DNA from: Oryzias latipes
Taxonomy: Eukaryota; Chordata; Actinopteri; Beloniformes; Adrianichthyidae
Assembly: GCF_002234675.1 (NCBI RefSeq)
Contig: NC_019872.2
Span: 15,125,950 to 15,189,949, forward strand
DNA: 64,000 nt
Reading direction: 5' to 3'
Shown: positions 11,601-24,725 of the stretch, piece by piece
Position numbering within the stretch: position 1 is the first letter of the stretch
Layout of the letters: each line of letters starts with the position of its first letter
Notes under the pieces: generated by a model
Told to the model about the DNA's origin: nothing
The model's database searches: none
What the model saw: only the letters and a program-made list of their open reading frames with translations
Program-made: the position numbers and the translations under genes

Positions 11601-13087
11601 TGCAAATGGATTCCAGAACAAGCCACAAAAAGGCTCAAATAAGCCTGACATTCTTCCAGTTTGCTTTGATTTAGCTGTCTTGGGTCTGACTTGAACTATT
11701 CAGATCAGAAATGAGTCATTTTTCTTAAACAGTGTTTTGAGTGGGTGACTCTGAACTTTCTGGATTGGAAGATCAAGGCTTCAGATTTAGCTGCAGGTCA
11801 AAGGAAAAATAATCTCATCTCCATTCATGCAACCAACAGTCTGCTGCTGCTGCTGTGGATTCTGTCTGTCAGGTAACCCAAACAAGCTTCTGAACAATCC
11901 GCAGACGATTAGTTCCCTTTCAGAGGACAGCTGTTGCCGACGTATATATACGCTGCAGAAACTTGAAACTCTTCACAGAGATTGCTGCACAGATGTCACT
12001 CAGCAGCACACATCAGCTGGCCCCTCTCCTCTCTAGTCTCATAGCAACAGCAGCACAAACTCCTCCACTTCCAGAGTGTCTGGCTGATGATGCAGATGTT
12101 AGAATGTATAGAATCCATAAACCGCAATTCTGCAACCACATTCCCAGGGCGCTCGACCCTTTGGCGGGCTCTTTAACCGAAACGCTTAACCGGTCAGCAG
12201 AAATTAGACACACATAAGGGATTTTACAGCAAAGTTGCAATGACTCAATTCTCTTATTTAGGTTTCATTAAAAAAAAAATAAAATGGTGTAAGACTATGT
12301 AACATCATATCCCATGCTGCCCTCTGCAGACTCTCTTTGCTTTATGCAGATAAAGCGTGGACTCTGGGGGCAGCAGCCTAAATGTGTCACTGTTTTGCTG
12401 CTAAGCTTTCATCAGTTTGGACATTGTACAACTTCTAGCCCCATAAGCAAACATTCACAGTAATGCACATTTACTCTGAGAATAAATGCAAAACCCTGTT
12501 GCTCTTTTTAAATAAATTGAATTTTCTGTTTATTTATTTTTTTAAGTTTTAACCACTTTTTTTAAACTCTCACTTCACGTTAAAAAAAATCCTTTATTTT
12601 CATAAATACATACCGGTACTTATGTGTTGAAGATTTTTCTTGAACTCAAACATTTAAGTGCAAAAAATTAGCTTTTGGGGGGACAACTATATATTTTTAT
12701 TGCAAACCATTTCCATTGTTCAATGTGTACACCAGCTTATCTATAAAGGGCAGATTTATCTTCCCAAGGTAAAAACTTCAACTGGTGGCAGCCCACTTCC
12801 ATGTGGAGCGCAGGACAAGGTTAACGAGGCTCTGGTGTACCAACTGACAAGGCGGAAGTCGCCGGAGAGTCAAATCAAGCATGCAGCATTTTGGGGAAGT
12901 CATGGTCACCTTACTTTTCTGTGCCTGCATGTGCAAGACTGCGTCCTGTAAAACAGGAAGAGATGACTGACATTTAACCCCAACAGGATGGATGTCGTCA
13001 TCTTTTCTGCCCCACACTTCCACCCCGACCAGAGACTGCCTGCTATACTCTTTTTGCCTTCATCAGTTACCCTACTGTCATTTAAGA
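8690..13087. other. Intergenic, no gene recognised
   Basis: This stretch lies upstream of sipa1. No open frame has homology or splice logic that I recognise. It is AT-rich with short homopolymers. A 12-bp palindrome CGTATATATACG occurs near 11940. The proximal part (8.7-9.7 kb) may hold sipa1 promoter sequence or further 5' UTR exons, but nothing decides this from sequence alone. Confidence 0.4.
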
Positions 13088-13533
13088 GCTTATAGAACCA
13101 CTCCAATGAAAATAGTGTTTTTGGTGTTTTAAACATGCTCTTGTGGCATATTTCTGATGATGGAGGACGAGTGTAAAGAAAATTAAGCTCAAAATTAAGA
13201 TTTTTTTGTTTTAATTGTTGTAACAGAAAATATGCTGGGTTGGTATGCTGTTGCACTGGTAATGTCGGTTTAGGGTGTGTGTGTGTGTGGGGGGGGTAAG
13301 CTAGCGGGACAACATGCAAACAGATATCGCAGTTATGGGGGACAGGAAGTGGGGATGGAGTTGCTTTCCGCCAGCGTTCCTGCCCACAACTCAGAGGTGA
13401 ATTTCTAATGAACTCCTGCTGCTCTGCAGAAACGATGTCCTAGAAAACAACAGTTTTTTTGTGTGGCTAAAAACAGCATGATCTGGGAACGCTTTTACAA
13501 TAGGTCAAAAGATGATTGGAGTGGGAATTTAAG
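13088..13533 (+). repeat. Dispersed repeat 'A', copy 3
   Basis: Same landmark order as copies 1 and 2: CTCTTGTGGCATATTTCTGA, GTAAAGAAAATTAAGCTCAAA, AATATGCTGGG, GTAAGCTAGCGGGACA, ACTCAGAGGTGAATTTCT, CTCTGCAGAAACGATGTCCT and a final AAAAGATGATTGGAGTGGGA. It contains a short (GT)n tract followed by a G run near 13276-13297. It lies in the intergenic interval upstream of sipa1. Confidence 0.6.
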
Positions 13534-13539
13534 GACATT

Positions 13540-16500
13540 GTGACCACATCGGGAATGAAAGTCTTCTCAACACATGATAAAAAGCTGTTTTAAACAGGTA
13601 GATGTTAACATTAATCCTTATAAAACAGAGCTGACTCTTTGGGGACAACAATGATAATTTTCCAATAAGACTAAACGGGTATAAATTTTGTTTTTCAATG
13701 ACAAAAATAACATAAGCTAGCATGTTTTTCAAGAAATTCTCTAGAAATTCATTCAAGAGCTGATAATGATCAAGTCTGGGATGAACCTAAGAGGGTTTCT
13801 TAGTGAAAACAGACATCCAGTGCTCCAGAACAAAATTATAAGGGGCATCCAGACTGTTACTAGAGATAAGTTTTAATGCAGAGGGACAAAAAAAATACTA
13901 AACCAACTGTGAGAAATGAAGAAACACTTTTCCAGGGATAAAGAAGCTTCTTTAAACACAACAAGACCCAGTCTGCACCCATTACAGATAGCTGAGGAAG
14001 AGGAGAGCTCTGCCTGTTGTATCGATTTGTCCAGACTACAAACTGTGTAATTAGAAAGCAATGGCAACAACATAATTGGTATCATTACTATAAATTCATA
14101 GTATCTAGGAAGGAAACATATAAAGAAGAAAAACTGTTCAAACAGCTTTTATTTTCTGATTTAAAAGCTGCATTGTCTGGAGAGGTCAGCTTCTCTGGAG
14201 TCACTCTCTGTCTTTTTAGTTAAAAGCTGTCCTGCCGATTTAAACCACAAGGTCTAATAGTGATTGATTCTGGGAAATATAAAGCCAGGCTCACGTTCAT
14301 TATCGATCGGCTATTACATTGGAGACCAGTTTGCATTCCTGCAACAGATCCTGAATCCGTGAAACTGGACTGCAGCAAATGCCAGGCTTTTAGGGGAGTA
14401 AAAGAGTATTAATGTGGCTGGATCAGATTCAGAATATGAGTTCAGTCTAATGTCCTGACACATTGGCCCTGTGTGCTCAGTCTTCCACGCTAAACGCCGC
14501 CACACTGCAGAAAGAGAACTGGGCCGCGTCCAGAGTCCTCTAAGTGCAGCACTCTGTTTTTATGTAGTGATTTAACTCTCTTTTTTTATTCAAATATTTT
14601 GCAGACATCACTCTGAGCTATTGATCCTCTCTGACATGCATTTATTTGTACTTAGTTCCCAACTGTTAAAAAATACTAGTATTAATTAAAAAAAACGTAT
14701 AAAGACGAGAGTGAAAGCTTACAAGAAAAGAAGCTGAAAGTTTCAACCATAAAAAAAACTGAGATGTGAAAAAAGCTTTCCATTCACAAAAACATGTGTA
14801 AACTTAAAAAATACTTTCATTCTACACATTTCTGCTGTCGTCTTCTTACAAAAATATTATTAGTGATCAAATTATGGATTAAATTAATTTGAAAGTGTTT
14901 TTTTTCTTTTGATATAAATGAGCATTAAGGTGTTAAAAGCAACTTTGAACTGAGTTTTTACAACAAATTAAACAGTTTGATGTCTTTCACAACCAAACTT
15001 TGGTTCTGGTCAGTTCTTGACTGATCTGCACAAACCACAAATGTAGAAAAACTACAAATAATCATGGCTAGAAATCATTTTCAGAATCCTTAAAAGATTC
15101 GATTTATGACTTGATTTGATTTACAACTCAATTCTTGATTTGACAGAATTCTACTTCATTAAATTTTCTAATTTTCAATTCAAAGCCAATTTCAGGGGTT
15201 ATTTTAATGGTTTTCTCATAATTACTAACATAGATGTAATAAAAATAAAATCTCAAGCAGCTGATACGTAATGATGGGGGAAAAAAACTGCAGACCAGCA
15301 TTTGACAACATAAACTTCATCTTTATCTTTCCATTTGTCTGACAAAACGAAAAAGAGTTCTGATAACATTTTTATTATGTGATAAACTGTTATTTTTAAA
15401 TGTAAAAAGTATGTTTTCGTTAAGAAAAAAAAAGATATTGTTTAAATAGAAATTGATTGATCGAATTCATGAATCAATATTGCCTCTTGCAGTGAAGATT
15501 GGTTCAAATAGATTGATTATTTTTTTAACCCAGCCCTTTAAATGACCCGAAAAAAAAAGCAGAAGACAATGATGATGAGTGCAGTTGCTGCTATAGCTCT
15601 GTAATGACAAATACAAAGTGTTTGGAACAAAGATGGTTAAAAAGTTATGAAGAAAAATCTACAAAGTGAAAGAGCTTTGTCACATCTTAAAACAAATAGG
15701 ATTTCAATTAAATGATGTATGGAAATTTGTTCAAGAATTCAAGGGTTTTAAGTAAAAACAACACATAAAACATCCAAAACACCACAAATCTGATGAAATA
15801 GAAATAAATCATTTTGTTAGGAGCTGGTACAAAATTGAGATCTATAAGAACCAAACAAAGGCTCATATGAACCATATTTCATTAATACTCAAACTCCATG
15901 CTCTAAACTTTGTCAGGTGCTAAAGAATGACCAAATGCACCCTTCTCTAGAGCTAAACTTTGACTTGCATTCATGTCTTTCAAAGTGTTTCCATGTTTAT
16001 CTGCAGATGAAGGAATACATGGAGCAATGCATGTTAATTAAGTTAAGCTTAGAACTGGGTCATAAAATTGACATGGTGATGCTTCAATGTTAACAAAAGT
16101 TGGCCTATAAAAGGCTAAAAAAGGAGAAACTAGTTTTTGGTTAACCTAACTTTCGCTCATGAACAAAAAACATAAATTATTGATAGGCTATTAAATAAAA
16201 ATCAAAACCGTACAAACGTTTTTTTTTTTTTACTTGAATAAAGTTCAAAATTAAGTACAACAAATGGATAGTCAGTTAATTAAGTATTACTTTAGATAAT
16301 AATATTGATCCTTTTATCTGTTCACGTATTCTTGTTGCTTTAGAAAAAAATGTTTAAACTTTACTTTTTATACGAAATCCTTACTACTTACTAAAATTAT
16401 GAAAGAACGTATTCTGAAGACGATCAATAACCTCTCCAGTTTGTTATTTGATAAACAATCTGCATTTGATCCGATTAGAACCTGATTATGACAACTATGC

Positions 16501-17035
16501 AAAAATATAAAAGGACAAAACTCAATGGAGGTGAGTTTGCTTCTTCCCACTCCTTTCCAATCAACACTCTACTTGACTTTGGTTTATTGTCATTTTATCT
16601 AATGAATCTAATGTGACTTAAGTGGCTTGTATGCATTACTGCAAAAATCTCTATAAATGTTAATGAGTAATTAAACTGTTAAGTTGATGGCATGTTCTTC
16701 TTACATTTTCATTCATCTTTTTTCTTTTTTTAATCAATGCATTTCTCTTTTTTTGAAATGAGTCTGATACATTTGTGTGATTTTTTATTATATTGTCTAC
16801 AATGAATGCTTAAATTTAACCAAAAACATCAAATCAAGTTACGGAGCAATTGCTCGCTTTATTTGTTGTTTAGCTTTAAACTAAGTTTCCTGTATTAAAC
16901 TGATTCATAATTTGACTGCATTGTAGCAAAAATGTTGTTTTTACCCAAATATGCAGTTTCTGTCTGTGTCATCCATGTCCTGTATAGCTGTGATGGTTAA
17001 ATGTGGAGGTCCAAACTTCCTGTGAATGCCACAGA
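13540..17035. other. Intergenic AT-rich stretch, nothing recognised
   Basis: No coding homology, RNA gene or transposon end is apparent. The sequence is very AT-rich with frequent A and T runs and scattered stops in all frames. Confidence 0.4.
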
Positions 17036-17536
17036 ATAAATTGAAAATAAATCTTCTGCCTAATCCATTATTAATGCGGCTGGGCATGAGGGGAGAGGGT
17101 TACCGTCATATTAATTATTCATTGGTTGGCTGGAGTTGATTTGTTATGATTTATTTGTACTTTTGAGCACATGACCTCACTGAGGGCTCGCACTTCCTGT
17201 TTTACAGCAAAGCCGTGCGTCAAAGGTCATCTGCTGGGCGACCTCAGAGGCGTCTCGTCCAGTTTCAGTTCGTTTTAGTGCTTTTGAGGAGAAAAAAGAG
17301 GTTGCTAAAATGCAGAAGACTCAAAAATTACATGGGAAGTCTGAGCAACGCTGCCAGTGGCTATTGCAAATTTGACATCATCTTACCCATTCTTTTCATC
17401 AGATGCATAAAGGACGATGTCTCTCAGATATACTATTTAAGTTCAAATAGAAACTAACAAAAACAATTACAACATTGTTTTGCAGCAGCCACAACTTTCA
17501 GGGTTTTTCTGTCCCTCAAAACCTCAAAATGTAAAA

Positions 17537-17573
17537 ATGCGCCTTCTTTACCCAAAATGTAAAGAAGGCGCAT
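17537..17573. repeat. Perfect 15-bp inverted repeat, 7-nt loop
   Basis: ATGCGCCTTCTTTAC at 17537-17551 is followed by CCAAAAT and its exact reverse complement at 17559-17573. Either strand would form a strong stem. The arms are not part of any repeat I recognise in the window. Confidence 0.8.
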
Positions 17574-17835
17574 AACTGGCGTCAGTGTGCGCCACGTTAT
17601 TTGCCATGACATCAGCACTGTGTGCCGGAGAAGCGCTGCCACTTCCTGTGCACCTTGAGGCAGACCATAAGTGTGAAGAAGGTAGAGAAGTTCAGAGGGC
17701 GAACTTGCGTGGAGGTTTTTTTGGGAGCATGTGTGACTTTGTGTGGGACCTCTGCACTGAAACTTTTTCCAAGCCTCAGCGATGTGGTACACTGTCCACA
17801 CGGCAACAGGAAGACAGCTGCCTCTCACCAACCAC

Positions 17836-17893
17836 TGAGTGTGTGTTTGTGTGTGTGAGGGTGTGCGGGTGTGTGCGCGCGTGTGTGTGTGTT
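17836..17893. repeat. (GT)n microsatellite
   Basis: Imperfect GT/GC dinucleotide tract, the usual vertebrate microsatellite type. Confidence 0.8.
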
Positions 17894-20800
17894 TGACAGA
17901 ACTATTATTCGGAGCTTTACAGTTAGCCGTTCCCACTCTGTCCTATGCAAGCTCTCATTCAGACAGAAGATGCATTCTTTTTGCTCCATATTTTCTTGAT
18001 CTATCAAGTTAATCTTGAGAGGAAGAGATGCTGGTTTCCTTCTTGCTAAAATGCTCCTGTGAGTGCAACAAAGTCACAACTGCTCTAATTCTCCCCAGCC
18101 TTCTCCATTTAAATACTGAGGTGCAGAACCAAAAACTATCTTCTGGCTCATTCCGATTGTGTCAATTATGAGGCAAAGCTTGATTAGAGAAAGGTCTTTT
18201 CTTAGTGGCTTCTATTTGCACATTTATTTTTATCACCACTGAACATTACGAGCTCTGCAGCAGAATGCATTAATTATTCTTAAAAAATGACCAAAATCTC
18301 ATGTGGCCTTTCCTTGACAATGCATCTAATCTTCTGCTAATTAGAACATATCACATTTTCAAAACAGAAACAAGAAAGGTGGCTAAAATCAAATTTCTTG
18401 CGTGGAAACATCCAGGAGAAACTAAATTAGTAGCAACTCTTACAACATGTCTGATGATTAAACAAATTGTTATTTTTAGTTCTCCCTTATGTGATATAAT
18501 GCGCAGAAATATGTGAAAAACGCATAAAACGAACACAAAGTTTTTGTTATTCTGATATGTTGAAAAAATGATCAAAAAAGCATAATTAACATACATTGTA
18601 GTAAATATCCACATGATAGTGTTTGTTTCAGTGTAGGGAAGTTATGACAATCTTGTCATATGAATTGGTGGAACAAATGTGATGGGAGACTGTACAAATT
18701 TGAATAATTTCAAAAAAGTACTGTTTCATTAGAGCTGAATTTGTCAAATTAATTTCAATTTGAAGGATTTTTATTTACTTACCTCAATAGTTTTGTACTT
18801 TTGACTGCTATTTTAGTTTTCTACACAAAGGGAAAATGCAGAAAACATTTGCAGGGATTGGCATGATGAGTGGAGGGTCGCGGCTTTTTGCTTTGATATT
18901 AATGACAATACTATCAACTGACAGTCTATTTGCAAATGTCCAAATAAACTTAAATTCAACAATGTGTTAAGGATTTGCAAAGCCTCTTAAACCAAATTTC
19001 TCTAGATGTGGCCCTAACCGGCCACAATAAAGCCAGGGACATAAAAATAAATCTCTTTTATAAACGTGAAACCAAGTAATTTATCATTCATAGGACGGGC
19101 AGGCGGCCTCTCCTCTGCCTGGTGGTCTTGTGTCATTAGACCACAGCTCAGCCCCTTCTGACCTACATAAAAATGCCACTCGTGCACCAATATGTGAGTA
19201 ACTACGGTGGCACAGACAGCTGCTGATTAACGGCAGCCTTCCTCTCATGCATTGTGCACAGATTATGCTGACTTCCACAACAGATTTTGTACTTTAGTGG
19301 ATTTAAAAACAACAACAATGTTATGCTTTTGTAAGTGCTGCACAAAAAAAAGCCCCTTTCTAAAGTCTGCCACTGAACGCCTGGAGCCACCATGATCATT
19401 ACTGCTGCCTAGTTGTCTTCACTTTGGTAAATATTGACAATAATGCGCAGCTGGAAGGCACATAATGCTGCCTTGCTATTAAAAATGACCGAGCATATGG
19501 GGAAGTGAGGCAGCACTTACTTTCAAAGCAAAGGCACAGAGGCAGCCGTGTTTCCTTCCATGCCACTGAGATCACATCGCTGCTGTCAGTTTCCTGTGCG
19601 TCGGTGCTGCCTTGGCCCCGCAAGGGTCGACACAACTGCAGCAGCCAAAGGTGTGTGCGCTGAAACCGCTCCCTGCTCTCACTTCTTTATTAAAAGAGCC
19701 CTTTACATGCAAATGAAAGAGCTGAAGATGCAACTTCCTCCTTGTGCTTGTTGCAGAACAAAGCGGCTCGTAGACCTGACACAAGCACAACAATAATCCC
19801 TCATGTTTCATGCATTATCTGCAGAATAGAATGCTCCGTGATTCAAGTATTTTTAAACTCTAATCAGCTTGAGAATCTTTTTGCCTTTTTGATCCTTGCT
19901 GACCAAGGGATGTGTGCTTGAATGGCCGCCCCGCTTTCAGTGGCCCTGAATAACCTGAAGTGCACTTCTCTGGTAACAGCAGCCAGGACAATGATAAGGA
20001 TCTACTGCACCGCTTAATGGTTTCATGTACGTATGAAATCCCTGAGTTGGCATTGTGATTAAGGACAATGCAGCTTTATTTTGGAAGGGGCTCTTCGAGG
20101 TTTGCTGCTGGTGGGTTCACCCATGCTTTCATAAAAATGTCTCATGAAGACAGCAGCTTCTAAATTTAGTTTTTCGGGAATATTACGTCAGGCTTTTGTT
20201 GCTGCACAGGCCTGGCTCAGTTTCTCTGTTTTACTGGTAAGATGAATCAAAATGGTCATCGTCTTTAATTAAAATTAATTTCTTTGCTCTTTGATTATGA
20301 GCCGGCCTGTTAAAAAAAGAACACTGATTCCTGTGTGCAATCTTTGAGTATTCTTCAGAGGAAAAATCCCATTTCCATGCTAATGTCTGGTAAATGTTGT
20401 TAGCTCACAGAGATGGCCTCCTAAATGATGAAACAAGCTGAAAATGTGCTCCAACTTAATCTCAGCTGTCCTGCTTCAGAGGACAATTAGAAGTTGATTT
20501 AAATGCCATTGCATTTGGGTCCTCTGTTAAGGTCACAGACCGAGGTGGGGATGGTTGAACATTGGGAGCTAAAAGCATCCACCCAAGGGGCTTACACCGC
20601 CAGCATCCTGTCATTCGATGAGGGGGAGGCTCCACGCGTCTGCCTGCCCTCCTCCCTCAGCCTTTAGCTCAGAGCCTGCAGAGCAGAGTCCTGCCAAGAG
20701 GCTTCGAAAGAGAGGGATGATACGGCTGACTCAGACTTGATGAAAATCTGCCTGGTTACCGTACAGCTTTTTAAATCATACATGGACACTCTTGATACGG

Positions 20801-20989
20801 TTCAGAGTGAAAGCAGCTCCCATCAGCCTTGAACGCTGGCCTTTTCTGGGAGCTCACTTCTCCGATTTTGCTGTGCGCAGAAAAAGCTAATTTAACCCTT
20901 TTCTATCCTAAATAAATTATTCTATATGCTATAAATAGGAGCATCAACTATTACAGTAGATGGCGCAGGCCATAATGTTTTCTTAGCAT

Positions 20990-21262
20990 GTCTTTATTGT
21001 TTGTGGCTTCCAAATTTGCATCTATCCACAGAACCTGCTGAGCCCCATTTGGGGTCATGGGGCTGCCAACTGATGGGCCTAGGTTGGGAAAACCCTGAAC
21101 AGGCTGCCAGTCTGTTGCAGGGCAACACACTGACACCTGCATATTTTTGGGCTTTGGGAGGAAACATGAAAACTCCATGTGGATAAGTCCCACACTGGAC
21201 TTGGACCTCTCTGCAAGTCAAGAGGGCTAACCACTGCAAGTCTGTGCAGCCCGCTTCCTAAT
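20990..21262 (-). repeat. Teleost dispersed repeat (copy b)
   Basis: Reverse-orientation relative of the repeat at 1993-2335. It reads CCATTTGGGGTCATGGGG, GGCTGCCAGTCTGTTGCAGGG, TTTTTGGGCTTTGGGAGGAA, ACTCCATGTGGATAAGTCCC and CTAACCACTGCAAG. The sequence is strongly diverged and non-coding. Confidence 0.55.
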
Positions 21263-21289
21263 TTCATGAAACAAAATGGCGTTAAACTA

Positions 21290-22200
21290 TTTTGGACTGC
21301 TAGAAAAAAACTATTGAAGATGACAACTAACTTCGCATCCCAGTAACACTAATGATACATTCACACTGGGTATGTGACGCGTGTTCAAAAACATGCTAAA
21401 TGTGCCTTCTTTAGCCCATGGTTTTCACACTGGACAAGCAGGGAGGGGCTTCTTCTTCTTCCATTGTTTACTAGCGCATGTCCTCCACCTACAGTTGGAA
21501 GAGGTTTCATGCAAAGCGCAGTAGTGGTGCAAATTTCACGAATCTTGCTTCAGCCTTTTCTTTCACAGCTTAATTATGATACATGAACAACTTGACACAA
21601 ACCACAATTATTCATTTCTCCTTCATGATCAATTTTCCAAATGATTGACACTTCCATGAATTAAAAGGGATGGCATCCGTACGCCACTACCAAATCCAAG
21701 TCCCTGATTGGTCTACGTTTGATCCAGTTTAACGTTTAGTGTAAATTTGATTTGTACGTATTGCCAAAAAAATTGAAACTTGCGTAGCGACTCGAGGACG
21801 CGAGAGTTTTGAATGCGGAAGCCCAAAGTGCGCATTCATAAACCTTTCACTGAAAGTGGTTGCTTGAACTGGTGTTGCAGAGGGCGGGGTGATTGTAGCT
21901 TTAGAAGGACTGGCCCTCTGTCTCCTATTCAGTGAAAGAAAGAAAAAATGTTGCTTTCTGGGTCAACTCTCTAAAAGTTTCAATTAAAACCTGGATAAGA
22001 ATAAGTCCTAAAGAGACGGTCAATATAGAAAGGAAACTAAGTTGGAAATTTGTTGAAACAAAATCGACAGTAAAGTGCAATAAATATATATTCAAAACGA
22101 GCATCTGGTGCAGCTCTGACCTACAAAACTCTTTCCCTCTTCTCCTCACAAACACAAAAGGCTTGTGCTATGAAGTAATAGCAGCTCACTATGAAGTTGT
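21290..22200. other. Intergenic; possible DNA-transposon relic
   Basis: The stretch from about 21355 to 21870 (TTCACACTGGGTATGTGACGC through GTGCGCATTCATAAAC) resembles hAT-type non-autonomous elements of fish in its TTCACACTGG phrasing. It has no clean terminal repeat or target duplication that I could define. No gene is seen. Confidence 0.25.
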
Positions 22201-22699
22201 TTAAGGTGATTTGAATTGGGATAATAATAAAATCCAATTTGTCCTAATAGCTACACCATTACCAGTGAAGTAAATTAGTAGAAAACATGTCTGCCGGGAA
22301 GATGGCAATTAGAGAGCAGTTCTGCGAGGCTACAGCAAACGTATAGACGGTAAATTAAACACGAAACGTCAAACAATTTTTCTGTTCCAACACTATAACT
22401 CATGTTTTAGTCCTGTTCACTGAAGACTGTATAATACTAACACAGTGTGGTGGAACCAAAGGCAGCAGCAGCTGGGCTGGATGATCAGAGAGCACCATTA
22501 TGTCGGTGCAAGCATACTTATCATTCGCCACGATGACTGAGTGTTGGAGGAGTGGACTCCTAACTGTCCAGTCTAAGTTGACCCCAACAAAAAGAAAAAA
22601 CCATCCCGCCCTCCCTTCTGTCTGCCTGACAAAACAAACAGCTCCTTCCATCACATCAGGCCAAAACTGAATCCTTATCATTGAAAATGTTGATATCAG

Positions 22700-24725
22700 T
22701 CACTGAAAGAGTAAATGAAACGGCCCGTCCTTAGAGTGCACTGGCTTATGTAAGCTGCTGCTAACCGTCCTCAGCTCCCCATCCCTGCTTTTCTCCCCTT
22801 GAAGCCCCAGCTCCTCATAAACACCCCATCTTAAATCATTGAGTGCAGAGGGTGGTGAGGAGGGAAACGGAGCCTGACTCCTGCATCCCTCATCTTCCCT
22901 GCCACCTTGAAAACAACACCCCAGTTCAGGTTCGGCTTCTCCATTGTGTGCTCATCACTCAATCCTCTTTATCCCTCATAAATCCCAGCACACTGATGGC
23001 TTTTTTATGTTTTGTAGTCTTTCAAAATGTATCCAGACTTAAAGGCAGATCCTTTTTTTGTCCCTTTTTTCCCTCTGCACCTCTTTCGTTCTCTAAGTGT
23101 GCCTCCATTCCCTTCTCCCCGCCTCCCTCCACCTTGCCCTCATCCCCGAGTCCTGCAGCCACGGTGCCTTCTCAACAATGTCATTGCACAGTTTATGAGA
23201 CAATCAGGCCTCATCGAAGTGCGGACAATAGAGGGAGACGGGGAAGATGGTCGTGTGGGGAGGGGGTTGTTGGTGTCGGCAGAGGAGAGGAGGAGGGCAG
23301 GCCCAGGATGAAATGCGACAAAGATTGGGGAGCTGCTCTTAAACCTCAAAAGCCGGGAACAAACAGCAGGCATGGTGCGCCTCATCTTGCTGAATTGAAG
23401 ACGTGCTTGTAGGGGTGACATAAGCACAATGGGCAGCAAGGCAAAGGGAGGACAAGCTGCATGACATGATGATGCCAACCCTATTATTTCCCATCATCTC
23501 CGGCTCTCATACATTGTCCCTGTCTGCCCGTCAGACCATATGGATGCCTGTACAGAGGTATGTGGCAAACATCTGAATTCATTACCATGAGAAAGAGGAT
23601 TCCGCGAGGCTGGAATGTGGATTCTCCGAGCAGAAAGAAAAGGCTTACCTCCACATTTCAGTTGAGCGCGACCCTGCCTTGTTTCATCCTGTTTCTCTCT
23701 GCCGACTCCCTCCCCTTCTCTCCCCATGACAGCATTTTTCTGCTATCTATCTCCACGCCGAGGCTCCTTCTCCTCCAGCAGTTCCTCCCAGCTGGTGTCC
23801 TCTTCCTCTCTCCAAAAATAAAATCAAATAAAAAGAAACAAAACAAAAAAGCCTCCAACACTTCCCGATCTCTTCTGGTGCTCTTATTCTGCTGTTGAAG
23901 TCAAGAGGCAGGTTGATTTGTGCCGTCCTCCTCCTTCTTTCTCTCTCGCGCTGATTCTATTCCATTCACATCACAGTAAAGCCAACCTCTCTTTCTCCTC
24001 CTCCTCCTCCTCCTCCCCTCCCTCTCTCTCTCTCTCTCTTGCACCACATCACCCCCGCCCCCTTGTCTCCTTTTCAGAAGGGAGGCTTAGGCAGCAGAGG
24101 AGATCTCTCTGTGACACTTTAGAGACTTTACTAGCTGCCAGAGGGAATTTCACCACTTTTATAGTCAAACGGTTCATTTCACAGGTTAGCAGTGGAATCC
24201 CTTCACCTTCCCTTCACTAAAACCCAAACCAGCACAAACGCCGACACCCAAAGCCTCCATTCAGTTTAGAAATATCTGTTTCTGCCCAAGAAAGATAAAG
24301 ATACAAACACTTTAGGGCAGAGACGAAAACAGCCTGGCAGTGGGGTCATACGTCAATGTCCTCTGTCTGTCCACAAAGCATCAAGTCTTTGCAGTCTGAG
24401 ATCAGCCCCAGGAGAATGACAGCAAGCCGTTTTCCTCGTCTCCCTTCAGCCTCCGAGCTGCACATACCTGAGAGTCCATGAGTGATGCTCAGGATGGAGC
24501 AGATTGAACTCTGCTGCTCAGCCCCTCTTGGAGGGCCAGGAGCCTTCCTCCTAATTACAGCGTGGAGCCTCGACCCGGCCGTACCATATGGTTATGTGAG
24601 TTACAAGGTCAGCAAACCTGGTGTGGGTTGGGGGCAAAGAGGAGGAGGAGGAGGAGGAGAGGCCTCCTCATTGGTAATGTGCGTGTTTTTCAGAGATAAG
24701 GAAAATAAAAACAGACGCAAAAGCT
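22700..24725. promoter_or_regulatory. Pyrimidine-rich complex non-coding region
   Basis: Marked by long CT-rich tracts, including (CTC)n followed by (CT)n near 23996-24039, and purine-rich (GGA)n near 24641-24662. Long open frames here come from biased composition and show no family similarity. It may be a regulatory island or an untranslated exon of an unannotated transcript; the sequence does not decide. Confidence 0.25.

Larger units (their letters stand above)
17036..20900. promoter_or_regulatory. Candidate cis-regulatory islands in gene desert
   Basis: No coding exon is seen, but the base texture is more complex than in the flanks and looks like vertebrate conserved non-coding DNA. It contains clustered homeodomain cores (TAATTA at 17114 and 18268, TTAATTAAAATTAATT near 20266), an octamer-like ATGCAAAT near 19707, AACAAAG SOX-like sites and GATTA/ATTAG motifs. 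It lies in the 22 kb interval between sipa1 and kat5. The call is inference from composition; conservation cannot be measured here. Confidence 0.3.

Noticed and set aside
12313..12380. Long hairpin formed by GCTGCCCTCTGCAGACTC and its partial complement
   Set aside because: The arms pair imperfectly with bulges, so it was not treated as a structured element.
22843..23412. 189-codon plus-strand open frame
   Set aside because: It lies in CT-rich low-complexity DNA, has no recognisable domain and no supporting splice structure.
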